A stretch of DNA of 64,000 nucleotides, from NCBI GenBank assembly GCA_014843695.1, contig CM026397.1, positions 32,903,280-32,967,279 of the forward strand, given 5' to 3'. Position numbers and translations under genes: made by a program. The DNA comes from Archivesica marissinica. Lineage: Eukaryota > Mollusca > Bivalvia > Venerida > Vesicomyidae. Numbering within the stretch: the stretch's first letter is position 1; every line of letters starts with the position of its first letter. Below are positions 12,801 through 26,747 of the stretch, piece by piece. The notes below the pieces were generated by a model that was given only the letters and a program-made list of their open reading frames with translations, was not told where the DNA came from and did no database searches.

Positions 12801-15800
12801 CACAAATATCCCTAGCATATTCTGTAGCACATGTTCATCTTCAACTTCTATTGAACAATAATACATATTTCATAGCTTGATGGAAGCAATAATATGTATG
12901 TCATACCTTGATGGAAGCAATAATATGTATGTCATACCTTGATGAAAGCAATAATATGTATGTCATACCTTGATGGAAGCAATATGTATGTCATACCTTG
13001 ATGGAAGCAATAATATGTATGTCATACCTTGATGGAAGCAATAATATGTATGTCATACCTTGATGGAAGCAATAATATGTATGTCATACCTTGATGGAAG
13101 CAATAATATGTATGTCATACCTTGATGGAAGCAATAATATGTATGTCATACCTTGATGAAAGCAATAATATGTATGTCATACCTTGATGGAAGCAATAAT
13201 ATGTATGTCATACCTTGATGAAAGCAATATGTATGTCATACCTTGATGGAAGCAATAATATGTATGTCATACCTTGATGAAAGCAATAATATGTATGTCA
13301 TACCTTGATGGCAGCAATATGTATGTCATACCTTGATGGAAGCAATAATATGTATGTCATACCTTGATGGAAGCAATAATATGTATGTCATACCTTGATG
13401 GAAGCAATAATATGTATGTCATACCTTGATGAAAGCAATAATATGTGTCATACCTTGATGGAAGCAATATGTATGTCATACCTTGATGGAAGCAATAATA
13501 TGTATGTCATACCTTGATGGAAGCAATAATACGTATGTCATACCTTGATGGAAGCAATATTACGTATGTCATACCTTGATGGAAGTAATAATACGCATGT
13601 CATACCTTGATGGAAGCAATATTACACATGTCATACCTTGATGGAAGCAATATTACGCATGTCATACCTTGATGGAAGCAATAATATGTATGTCATACCT
13701 TGATGGAAGCAATAATACGCATGTCATACCTTGATGGAAGCAATAATATGTATGTCATACCTTGATGGAAGCAATAATATGTATGTCATACCTTGATGGA
13801 AGCAATAATATGTATGTCATACCTTGATGGAAGCAATAATACGCATGTCATACCTTGATGGAAGCAATAATATGCATGTCATACCTTGATGGAAGCAATA
13901 ATATGTATGTCATACCTTGATGGAAGCAATAATATGCATGTCATACCTTGATGGAAGCAATAATATGTATGTCATACCTTGATGGAAGCAATAATATGCA
14001 TGTCATACCTTGATGGAAGCAATAATATGTATGTCATACCTTGATGGAAGCAATAATATGTATGTCATACCTTGATGGAAGCAATAATACGCATGTCATA
14101 CCTTGATGGAAGCAATAATATGTATGTCATACCTTGATGGAAGCAATAATACGCATGTCATACCTTGATGGAAGCAATAATATGTCATACCTTGATGGAA
14201 GCAATAATATGTCATACCTTGATGGAAGCAATAATATGTCATACCTTGATGGAAGCAATTATATGTATGTCATACCTTGATGGAAGCAATAATATGTATG
14301 TCATACCTTGATGGAAGCAATAATATGCATGTCATACCTTGATGGAAGCAATATGCATGTCATACCTTGATGGAAGCAATAATATGCATGTCATACCTTG
14401 ATGGAAGCAATATGTATGTCATACTTTGATGGAAGCAATAATATGTCATACCTTGATGGAAGCAATAATATGTATGTCATACCTTGATGGAAGCAATAAT
14501 ATGCATGTCATACCTTGATGGAAGCAATATGCATGTCATACCTTGATGGAAGCAATATGCATGTCATACCTTGATGGAAGCAATAATATGCATGTCATAC
14601 CTTGATGGAAGCAATAATATGTATGTCATACCTTGATGGAAGCAATAATATGTATGTCATACCTTGATGGAAGCAATAATATGCATGTCATACCTTGATG
14701 GAAGCAATAATATGTATGTCATACCTTGATGGAAGCAATAATATGCATGTCATACCTTGATGGAAGCAATTATACGCATGTCATACCTTGATGGAAGCAA
14801 TAATATGTATGTCATACCTTGATGGAAGCAATAATATGTATGTCATACCTTGATGGAAGCAATAATATGCATGTCATACCTTGATGGAAGCAATATGTAT
14901 GTCATACCTTGATGGAAGCAATAATATGTCATACATTGATGGAAGCAATAATATGTCATACCTTGATGGAAGCAATAATATGCATGTAATTATTGTAGAA
15001 GAATAGAAATATTCAATCATAGAAACTGTTAGTAAATGTTTATGATATAATAATGTTGCCATTCAACAGTTACTAAATGTTTATGATATAATTATGTTAC
15101 GTTTGAACAATTTGTATATTTACAGGACTGAGTTACAGAAAGATCTCCACAACACCAGAAACCTGGCACGCGAGAGACAACATATGATCTCGGAATTGAA
15201 TGCCGTAAGCTCCGATTGTTTCAAGGAATCTTTCTAATACCTTGATCCAAAGATATAGAATAGTCTATCATTTGAATTAAAATCTTATCCGCGAGGTTAT
15301 AACACTTTTCTCAGATCTCAATGCTCAAGTGATCTGATTGGTTGATTGTGAGTGTTACTGTCAGCTGAACCAATCGGACGATTGAGACCGAGTTTTGAGA
15401 TTGGAGAAAAGTTTTATAACCTCCAGGCCTGGTCTTTAATAATATTTTTGAGACAAATTGTAGAGCATGGAACAACTTTTTGTAATCGATAGACTGCTAT
15501 GTTTGATTGTAATTCAAAATGTTTTGTATTTGGAACATATTACCTGCTTGATTTAAGTTCTAATTGTATATGTATATTGGGACCGCTACCGTGGTTGAGT
15601 GATTATGGTCGCTGACTTGTATACTACTGTGACCTATCATCACTGATGGTCACGCGTTCGAGTCCCGCTCAAACCGTGTCTCATTTATATGAAAAAGTTG
15701 GCAGTTTCTTACGGAGGTTGGTGCACCCAAGTACTGGTTAATCGCTGGAGCCTGCCCAGGAAAGGTGTTGTTAGGTAAACTGCCCGCCGGCGATATAGCC

Positions 15801-18800
15801 CGAAATGGTGATGATGCAGGCGTAAAACCAGAAATATAACATAACATAACATATCCATTGATATAGGACAGTAAGTGTTGAAATCTTGGCCTGTCGTGAC
15901 CCAGGGTCATCGTGACTCTTGTTATCACTTGTAACTAAAACTGCTCATGATAATACAATATTACTTTCAGTTATCTCTTGTTATCATGTGTAACTCATGC
16001 TACTCGCGTCATTATTATTATCTTATCACAGAACAAATCAATAAAGCATAAATGTTATTTAATTTACAATGATTGCGAAACAAGCTTACACTCGTTGGCG
16101 CGGATGAAATCCTTTATTTATGTTGTCGTTCATGAGTACCCGGAGTAAAACCCAACTCTCGAATCTGGCGACCACCATACCATCTCACATACTTCCCAGT
16201 CCGGGGATCATAAACATGGGTTGCCTTGTCGAGAAGCGAACATGCTAGCAACTACGCACGCTAATTGGCCAGCCTGAATGGCAAGTGAAAATTTGCTATC
16301 TATTGTAGTCGTTGATCATGGCACGCGGCGACAAGGAAGCCTTGGAGGTACAGAACAACCGTCTACAACACAAAGTTAAAGATCTCGGAGAGGACTACAG
16401 AATGAGACTTAACAAATATGTGGAGGATATCTCCGTAAGTTCTTATGAAATATGTGGAGGATATCTCCGTAAGTTCTTATGAAATATGTGGCGGATATCT
16501 CCATTAGTTCCTATCAACTATGTTGAGGATATCTCCGTAAGTTCCTATCAAATATGTGGAGGATATCTCCGTAAGTTCCTATCAAATATGTGGAGGGTAT
16601 ATATATGGACAGTGGTTCCGGTATATGGCATGTTATAGTTTGTTGGTGTTACAGGAATATATGGACAGTGGTAGTGGTGTATGGCATGTTATAGTTTGTT
16701 GGTGTTATAGGAATATATGGACAGTGGTTCCGGTATATGGCATGTTATAGTTTGTTGGTGTTACAGGAATATATGGACAGTGGTTCCGGTATATGGCATG
16801 TTATAGTTTGTTGGTGTTATAGGAATATATGGACAGTGGTTCCGGTATATGGCATGTTATAGTTTGTTGGTGTTACAGGAATATATGGACAGTGGTTCCG
16901 GTATATGGTATGTTATAGTTTGTTGGTGTTACAGGAATATATGGACAGTGGTTCCAGTATATAGCATGTTATAGTTTGTTGGTGTTACAGGAATATATGG
17001 ACAGTGGTAGTGGTATATGGCATGTTATAGTTTGTTGGTGTTACAGGAATATATGGACAGTGGTAGTGGTATATGGCATGTTATAGTTTGTTGGTGTTAC
17101 AGGAATATATGGACAGTGGTAGTGGTATATGGCATGTTATAGTTTGTTGGTGTTACAGGAATATATGGACAGTGGTTCCGGTATATGGCATGTTATAGTT
17201 TGTTGGTGTTACAGGAATATATGGACAGTGGTAGTGGTATATGGCATGTTATAGTTTGTTGGTGTTACAGGAATATATGGACAGTGGTTCCGGTATATGG
17301 CATGTTATAGTTTGTTGGTGTTACAGGAATATATGGACAGTGGTAGTGGTATATGGCATGTTATAGTTTGTTGGTGTTACAGGAATATATGGACAGTGGT
17401 TCGGTATATGGTATGTTATAGTTTGTTGGTGTTACAGGAATATATGGACAGTGGTTCCGGTATATGGCATGTTATAGTTTGTTGGTGTTACAGGAATATA
17501 TGGACAGTGGTAGTGGTATATGGCATGTTATAGTTTGTTGGTGTTACAGGAATATATGGACAGTGGTTCCGGTATATGGCATGTTATAGTTTGTTGGTGT
17601 TACAGGAATATATGGACAGTGGTAGTGGTATATGGCATGTTATAGTTTGTTGGTGTTACAGGAATATATGGACAGTGGTAGTGGTATATGGCATGTTATA
17701 GTTTGTTGGTGTTACAGGAATATATGGACAGTGGTTCCGGTATATGGCATGTTATAGTTTGTTGGTGTTACAGGAATATATGGACAGTGGTTCTGGTATA
17801 TGGCATGTTATAGTTTGTTGGTGTTACAGGAATATATGGACAGTGGTAGTGGTATATGGCATGTTATAGTTTGTTGGTGTTACAGGAATATATGGACAGT
17901 GGTTCCGGTATATGGCATGTTATAGTTTGTTGGTGTTACAGGAATATATGGACAGTGGTAGTGGTATATGGCATGTTATAGTTTGTTGGTGTTACAGGAA
18001 TATATGGACAGTGGTAGTGGTATATGGCATGTTATAGTTTGTTGGTGTTACAGGAATATATGGACAGTGGTTCTGGTATATGGCATGTTATAGTTTGTTG
18101 GTGTTACAGGAATATATGGACAGTGGTAGTGGTATATGGCATGTTATAGTTTGTTGGTGTTACAGGAATATATGGACAGTGGTTCCGGTATATGGCATGT
18201 TATAGTTTGTTGGTGTTACAGGAATATATGGACAGTGGTTCTGGTATATGGCATGTTATAGTTTGTTGGTGTTACAGGAATATATGGACAGTGGTTCCGG
18301 TATATGGCATGTTATAGTTTGTTGGTGTTACAGGAATATATGGACAGTGGTTCTGGTATATGGCATGTTATAGTTTGTTGGTGTTACAGGAATATATGGA
18401 CAGTGGTAGTGGTATATGGCATGTTATAGTTTGTTGGTGTTACAGGAATATATGGACAGTGGTTCCGGTATATGGCATGTTATAGTTTGTTGGTGTTACA
18501 GGAATATATGGACAGTGGTTCCGGTATATGGTATGTTATAGTTTGTTGGTGTTACAGGAATATATGGACAGTGGTTCCGGTATATGGTATGTTATAGTTT
18601 GTTGGTGTTACAGGAATATATGGACAGTGGTTCCGGTATATGGCATGTTATAGTTTGTTGGTGTTACAGGAATATATGGACAGTGGTTCCGGTATATGGT
18701 ATGTTATAGTTTGTTGGTGTTACAGGAATATATGGACAGTGGTTCCGGTATATGGTATGTTATAGTTTGTTGGTGTTACAGGAATATATGGACAGTGGTT

Positions 18801-21800
18801 CCGGTATATGGTATGTTATAGTTTGTTGGTGTTACAGGAATATATGGACAGTGGTTCCGGTATATGGCATGTTATAGTTTGTTGGTGTTACAGGAATATA
18901 TGGACAGTGGTTCTGGTATATGGCATGTTATAGTTTGTTGGTGTTACAGGAATATATGGACAGTGGTAGTGGTATATGGCATGTTATAGTTTGTTGGTGT
19001 TACAGGAATATATGGACAGTGGTTCCGGTATATGGCATGTTATAGTTTGTTGGTGTTAGGAATATATGGACAGTGGTAGTGGTATATGGCATGTTATAGT
19101 TTGTTGGTGTTACAGGAATATATGGACAGTGGTAGTGGTATATGGCATGTTATAGTTTGTTGGTGTTACAGGAATATATGGACAGTGGTAGTGGTATATG
19201 GCATGTTATAGTTTGTTGGTGTTACAGGAATATATGGACAGTGGTAGTGGTATATGGCATGTTATAGTTTGTTGGTGTTACAGGAATATATGGACAGTGG
19301 TTCCGGTATATGGCATGTTATAGTTTGTTGGTGTTACAGGAATATATGGACAGTGGTTCTGGTATATGGCATGTTATAGTTTGTTGGTGTTACAGGAATA
19401 TATGGACAGTGGTTCCGGTATATGGCATGTTATAGTTTGTTGGTGTTACAGGAATATATGGACAGTGGTTCTGGTATATGGCATGTTATAGTTTGTTGGT
19501 GTTACAGGAATATATGGACAGTGGTAGTGGTATATGGCATGTTATAGTTTGTTGGTGTTACAGGAATATATGGACAGTGGTTCCGGTATATGGCATGTTA
19601 TAGTTTGTTGGTGTTACAGGAATATATGGACAGTGGTTCCGGTATATGGTATGTTATAGTTTGTTGGTGTTACAGGAATATATGGACAGTGGTTCCGGTA
19701 TATGGCATGTTATAGTTTGTTGGTGTTACAGGAATATATGGACAGTGGTTCTGGTATATGGCATGTTATAGTTTGTTGGTGTTACAGGAATATATGGACA
19801 GTGGTAGTGGTATATGGCATGTTATAGTTTGTTGGTGTTACAGGAATATATGGACAGTGGTTCCGGTATATGGCATGTTATAGTTTGTTGGTGTTACAGG
19901 AATATATGGACAGTGGTAGTGGTATATGGCATGTTATAGTTTGTTGGTGTTACAGGAATATATGGACAGTGGTAGTGGTATATGGCATGTTATAGTTTGT
20001 TGGTGTTACAGGAATATATGGACAGTGGTAGTGGTATATGGCATGTTATAGTTTGTTGGTGTTACAGGAATATATGGACAGTGGTAGTGGTATATGGCAT
20101 GTTATAGTTTGTTGGTGTTACAGGAATATATGGACAGTGGTTCCGGTATATGGCATGTTATAGTTTGTTGGTGTTACAGGAATATATGGACAGTGGTTCT
20201 GGTATATGGCATGTTATAGTTTGTTGGTGTTACAGGAATATATGGACAGTGGTTCCGGTATATGGCATGTTATAGTTTGTTGGTGTTACAGGAATATATG
20301 GACAGTGGTTCTGGTATATGGCATGTTATAGTTTGTTGGTGTTACAGGAATATATGGACAGTGATAGTGGTATATGACATGTTATAGTTTGTTGGTGTTA
20401 CAGGAATATATGGACAGTGGTTCCAGTATATGGCATGTTATAGTTTGTTGGTGTTACAGGAATATATGGACAGTGGTTCCGGTATATGGTATGTTATAGT
20501 TTGTTGGTGTTACAGGAATATATGGACAGTGGTTCTGGTATATGGTATGTTATAGTTTGTTGGTGTTACAGGAATATATGGACAGTGGTTCCGGTATATG
20601 GTATGTTATAGTTTGTTGGTGTTACAGGAATATATGGACAGTGGTTCCGGTATATGGTATGTTATAGTTTGTTGGTGTTACAGGAATATATGGACAGTGG
20701 TTCCGGTATATGGTATGTTATAGTTTGTTGGTGTTACAGGAATATATGGACAGTGGTTCCGGTATATGGTATGTTATAGTTTGTTGGTGTTACAGGAATA
20801 TATGGACAGTGGTTCCGGTATATGGCATGTTATAGTTTGTTGGTGTTACAGGAATATATGGACAGTGGTTCCGGTATATGGTATGTTATAGTTTGTTGGT
20901 GTTACAGGAATATATGGACAGTGGTTCCGGTATATGGTATGTTATAGTTTGTTGGTGTTACAGGAATATATGGACAGTGGTTCCGGTATATGGCATGTTA
21001 TAGTTTGTTGGTGTTACAGGAATATATGGACAGTGGTTCCGGTATATGGTATGTTATAGTTTGTTGGTGTTACAGGAATATATGGACAGTGGTTCCGGTA
21101 TATGGCATGTTATAGTTTGTTGGTGTTACAGGAATATATGGACAGTGGTTCCGGTATATGGTATGTTATAGTTTGTTGGTGTTACAGGAATATATGGACA
21201 GTGGTTCCGGTATATGGTATGTTATAGTTTGTTGGTGTTACAGGAATATATGGACAGTGGTTCCGGTATATGGTATGTTATAGTTTGTTGGTGTTACAGG
21301 AATATATGGACAGTGGTTCCGGTATATGGTATGTTATAGTTTGTTGGTGTTACAGGAATATATGGACAGTGGTTCCGGTATATGGCATGTTATAGTTTGT
21401 TGGTGTTACAGGAATATATGGAGTGGTTCCGGTATATGGTATGTTATTGTTTGTTGGTGTTACAGGAATATATGGACAGTGGTTCCGGTATATGGTATGT
21501 TATAGTTTGTTGGTGTTACAGGAATATATGGACAGTGGTTCCAGTATATAGCATGTTATAGTTTGTTGGTGTTACAGGAATATATGGAGTGGCTCCAGTA
21601 TATGGTATGTTATAGTTTGTTGGTGTTACAGGAATATATGGACAGTGGTTCCGGTATATGGCATGTTATAGTTTGTTGGTGTTACAGGAATATATGGACA
21701 GTGGTAGTGGTATATGGCATGTTATAGTTTGTTGTTGTTACAGGAATATATGGACAGTGGTAGTGGTGTATGGTATGTTATAGTTTGTTGGTGTTACAGG

Positions 21801-24800
21801 AATATATGGACAGTGGTTCTGGTTTATGGCATGTTATAGTTTGTTGGTGTTACAGGAATATATGGACAGTGGTTCCGGTGTTCCTGATGCTAAGAGGGAT
21901 AGGAAGATGAAGCATTACGTGGATAGCATGCTTAAGGACATCACGATGTCACACAAGAACCGAGAGTCTCAGCTCAGTCATGCTGCCCAGCAATACCGCG
22001 AACAGAAGGTCAAATTTGCTCATAAATACGAGGAGTTGTTAGTTGTATATAGGTAGGACATTTTTCCGAAGTTTTGTTGGTATCAATCGAGCAGGTCCTG
22101 TTTGTTGTAAGAGTTTGTTTAAACATATTTACAGTCAAACCTGTCTTAAGCAGCCACCCAAGGTAATCATAGAAAGTGACTGCTTAGCACAAGTGGCTGC
22201 TTAATAGAGGTCAAATGTATAATAAAACAGCATATTGGGAATCTGGCCACTGGCTGCTTAATACAGGTTGGTTGATTAATAGAGGTGACCACTGACACAC
22301 GTTTGACTGTATTTTCTATCATGTACATGATCATTTACAACAGTTGGAATAAGGAATTGGACAGAAAGCTATACAGCTTATGGTTGCCCTCTCCTTAAGA
22401 GTTGACATTTCTTGTTTGGCTATGATGGTAATGGTTGTGGCTGTAAATAGGCTATGTTTTTATGGTTGTTATGCTTTCATACCATAAACTCTCTAATCAT
22501 ACAAACTGTCGTAATATGGTCTTGTTCAGGAATTTGAGATTGACGTGTGAAGAGAGAGGCATAGAGGCGATAGACCTCGGACCTGATGAACACAAACTGA
22601 GTCTTACAGACTCCGAGGTCACCACCAACCACCTAAAGGAAATAAACAGATTGAAAGGCGAACGAGATGACTTACGGTCTCAACTCAATTCCATGAAAAC
22701 TAAGGTAATTTTTGTATAATCGTCAAAGTTAATGATGGAGTTATTATCAAGTTGTTTGTTGTATCTAGTTGTGCATGTGGTGACATTGGCCAACTTCACT
22801 GGACTCTGGTTAATCTGATGGGATACTAACATTACTTGTGTCCTGTTTAATGTTTGTAACACTTACGTTCTGGGAACCAGCTTGCTCACCTCCAGGGTGG
22901 GTATTCCACTCTTCAGCTTTTGAAGGCAGCTCTACTTCTAGCTGGACTGAAGATGATAGAGTATAGCAAGGATGACTTGAAGAGTATAGCAAGGATGACT
23001 TGAAGATGATAAGAGTATAGGAAGGATGACTTGAAGAGTATAGCAAGGATGACTTGAAGATGATAGAGTATAGCAAGGATGACTTGAAGGTGATAAGAGT
23101 ATAGCAAGGATGACTTGAAGATGATAGAGTATAGCAAGGATGACTTGAAGATGATAGAGTATAGCAAGGATGACTTGAAGGTGATAGAGTATAGCAAGGA
23201 TGACTTGAAGGTGATAGAGTATAGCAAGGATGACTTGAAGGTGATAGAGTATAGCAAGGATGACTTGAAGGTGATAGAGTATAGCAAGGATGACTTGAAG
23301 ATAAGAGTATAGCAAGGATGACTTGAAGGTGATAAGAGTATAGCAAGGATGACTTGAAGATGATAAGAGTATAGCAAGGATGACTTGAAGGTGATAGAGT
23401 ATAGCAAGGATGACTTGAAGATGATAAGAGTATAGCAAGGATGACTTGAAGATAAGAGTATAGCAAGGATGACTTGAAGGTGATAAGAGTATAGCAAGGA
23501 TGACTTGAAGGTGATAGAGTATAGCAAGGATGACTTGAAGATAAGAGTATAGCAAGGATGACTTGAAGGTGATAAGATTATAGCAAGGATGACTTGAAGA
23601 TGATAAGATAAGAGTATAGGAAGGATGACTTGAAGATGATAAGATAAGAGTATAGGAAGGATGACTTGAAGATGATAAGATAATAGTATAGCAAGGATGA
23701 CTTGAAGATGATAAGATAAGAGTATAGCAAGGATGACTTGAAGATGATAAGATAAGAGTATAGGAAGGATGACTTGAAGATGATAAGAGTATAGCAAGGA
23801 TGACTTGAAGTTTAAGTTTGATACAGCAATGTATAATGTGTTTCCAGTATGGGTTTTCAGAATGACTGTAATTAAAGAGCCCGGTGTATTATAATTTTAT
23901 TATATTGTAAATTTGGGTTTACAGAATAACTAACTAAGGAGCCCGGTGTATTATATATTTTCAGTTTGGGTTATCAGATAACTACATGGAGCCCAGTTTA
24001 GGGTGAGTTATGTATGGTATTATATTGGAGCCCAATTTAGGGTGAGTTATGTATGGTATTATATTGGAGCCCAGTTTAGGGTGAGTTATGTATGGTATTA
24101 TATTGGAGCCCAGTTTAGGGTGAGTTATGTATGGTATTATATTGGAGCCCAGTTTAGGGTGAGTTATGTATGGTATTATATTGGAGCCCAGTTTAGGGTT
24201 AGTTATGTATGCTATTATATTGGGGCCCAGTTTAGGGCGAGCTATGTATGCTATTATATTGGGGCCCAGTTTAGGGCGAGCTATGTATGGTATTATATTG
24301 GGGCCCAGTTTAGGGTGAGTTATGTATGGTATTATATTGGGGCCCAGTTTAGGGTGAGTTATGTATGGTATTATATTGGGGCCCAGTTTAGGGTGAGTTA
24401 TGTATGGTACTATATTGGAGCCCAGTTTAGGGTGAGTTATGTATGGTATTATATTGGAGCCCAGTTTAGGGTGAGTTATGTATGGTACTATATTAGCTGG
24501 TATGCTGACAAGATGATAAGCAGTTTTATTTCATGCTTTCAAATGAAATATAGAAATTTATCGGTGAAACAAATTGTGCTCTTCCACTGTTTGAAAGCTG
24601 TGGAATAACACATTTCATTACTCACTGCTTTCCATGTGTGAAAACTAGGGATGGCAACGAATGTTCGAATATTCGAATATTAAAACAATATTCGAATATT
24701 TAAAAAAAATTCAAATCAAATTTTAATAAATTGCAGTTAAATCATAACTTAAAAGGATATATATGTTTGTTTAAATTTCAATCAATTAAGTTTCAAAAAC

Positions 24801-26671
24801 AAAGAATGACCCAATGCGTGCCCGAAGGTGCGAAATGTCAGCGATTTGGCTGCAAATAACAAAGGAGGGTGATGACATGTTGTTCACACCTTACAGGGGT
24901 CACTAATTGATTAATGCAGTCTATTTGACAGGTACTAACTGTAGTGGAAATAGAAAGTTGGAGAAATTTGCGAATATTCGAATATTCGTTCGGAAGATCA
25001 TCCGAATATTCGAATATCACAATCACCATTCGTTGCCATAGTGAAAACTATAGCCACTGCATGTTGAAATGTTGTTAACACGACCGTTTTCGGTCTCAAG
25101 CTGTCAGTGACGTGTTTGTTTTACATTTATTTATCGGCGCTACTGGTTGCCCATATGAGCGACGCCTCCTGAAGAGATTAGTCATTTTAGATTTTCAGAG
25201 GATAGTGCAATGATACAGAGAGAGACCCATTCCAGAGTCTCATCTGGTTCTTTTACGCGCGTGGTGTAAGGCACCGACACGAGACCTCGGTTTAAAGTGC
25301 CATCTGAAAGACTGTTAATTTTATTAGGGTCAGACGGGGGATCGAACCTGCGTTACCTGGATTACCAGTCCAGCATGTTACCACTGGACTACAGATCCAC
25401 CAGTGATGTCATAAAATAGTCATTGAATAAATGTATTTTATGACGTCATTTATAGTCGGCTAAGCACGACGTTCTAGTTTTCCATCATAAAAAGCCAAAA
25501 ATAAAACAAAAGTTTGTTTAAGTGAATGATCAAATAATATTTCACTTATGAACATAGAAAGCTATTATCTCTCTTGGCTAGCGCCATATGTGATAGATAA
25601 TAATGCTTTCAATGTTCATTGGGTGAAATATATAATTTGATCATTCACTGAAACAAGCAAATATCCGGAGACTGCTCGTACATTTTACCTGTTACTATTA
25701 TGCAACAGCCGATCCATATTTGGTTATGTCTGCTACATTCTTGCCGAATATAATAGATCTCAGCAATGTACTCAAAACTGTTAAATATAATAGATCTCAG
25801 CAATGTACTCAAAACTGTTAAATATAATAGATCTCAGTAATGTACTCAAAACTGTTAAATATAATAGATCTCAGTAATGTACTCAAAACTGTTAAATATA
25901 ATAGATCTCAGTAATGTACTCAAAACTGTTAAATATAATAGATCTCAGTAATGTACTCAAAACTGTTAAATATAATAGATCTCAGTAATGTACTCAAAAC
26001 TGTTAAATATAATAGATCTCGGTAATGTACTCAAAACTGTTAAATATAATAGATCTCAGTAATGTACTCAAAACTGTTAAATATAATAGATCTCAGTAAT
26101 GTACTCAAAACTGTTAAATATAATAGATCTCAGTAATGTACTCAAAACTGTTAAATATAATAGATCTCGGTAATGTACTCAAAACTGTTAAATATAATAG
26201 ATCTCAGTAATGTACTCAAAACTGTTAAATATAATAGATCTCAGTAATGTACTCAAAACTGTTAAATATAATAGATCTCAGTAATGTACTCAAAACTGTT
26301 AAATATAATAGATCTCGGTAATGTACTCAAAACTGTTAAATATAATAGATCTCAGTAATGTACTCAAAACTGTTAAATATAATAGATCTCAGTAATGTAA
26401 TCAAAACTGTTAAATAAGTTCATGACAATAAATCAGTGTGGTTAAATATAATAATTTATATGGTTAATTATAATAATTTATATGGTTAATTATAATATAT
26501 AAGTATGGTTAAATATAATATATAAGTGTGGTTAAATATAATATATAAGTATGGTTAAATATAATATATAAGTATGGTAAAATATAATATATAAGTATAG
26601 TAAAATATAATAATTTATATGGTTAAATATAATAATTTATATGGTTAAATATAATATATATAATATAATAA

Positions 26672-26747
<76 letters not shown>

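Noticed and set aside
15650..15928. 92-residue open frame on the minus strand and similar ones at 39137, 55999 and 63206
   Set aside because: They recur with the same wording (RAISPAGSLPNNTFPGQAPA) in each SINE-1 copy, so they are the SINE body read in one frame, not a gene family.
22810..23797. Open frames of 205, 218 and 294 residues on the minus strand
   Set aside because: They are the 30-bp minisatellite translated in different frames (YHLQVILAIL, SSSHPCYTLS). Open frames exist in several frames and on both strands, with no start context, splice sites or family match.
24003..24608. 201-residue open frame with 13-residue repeats (SYVWYYIGAQFRV)
   Set aside because: The unit is 39 bp, so any frame without a stop stays open. 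It lies within a CCDC78 intron and has no supporting splice sites or signal.
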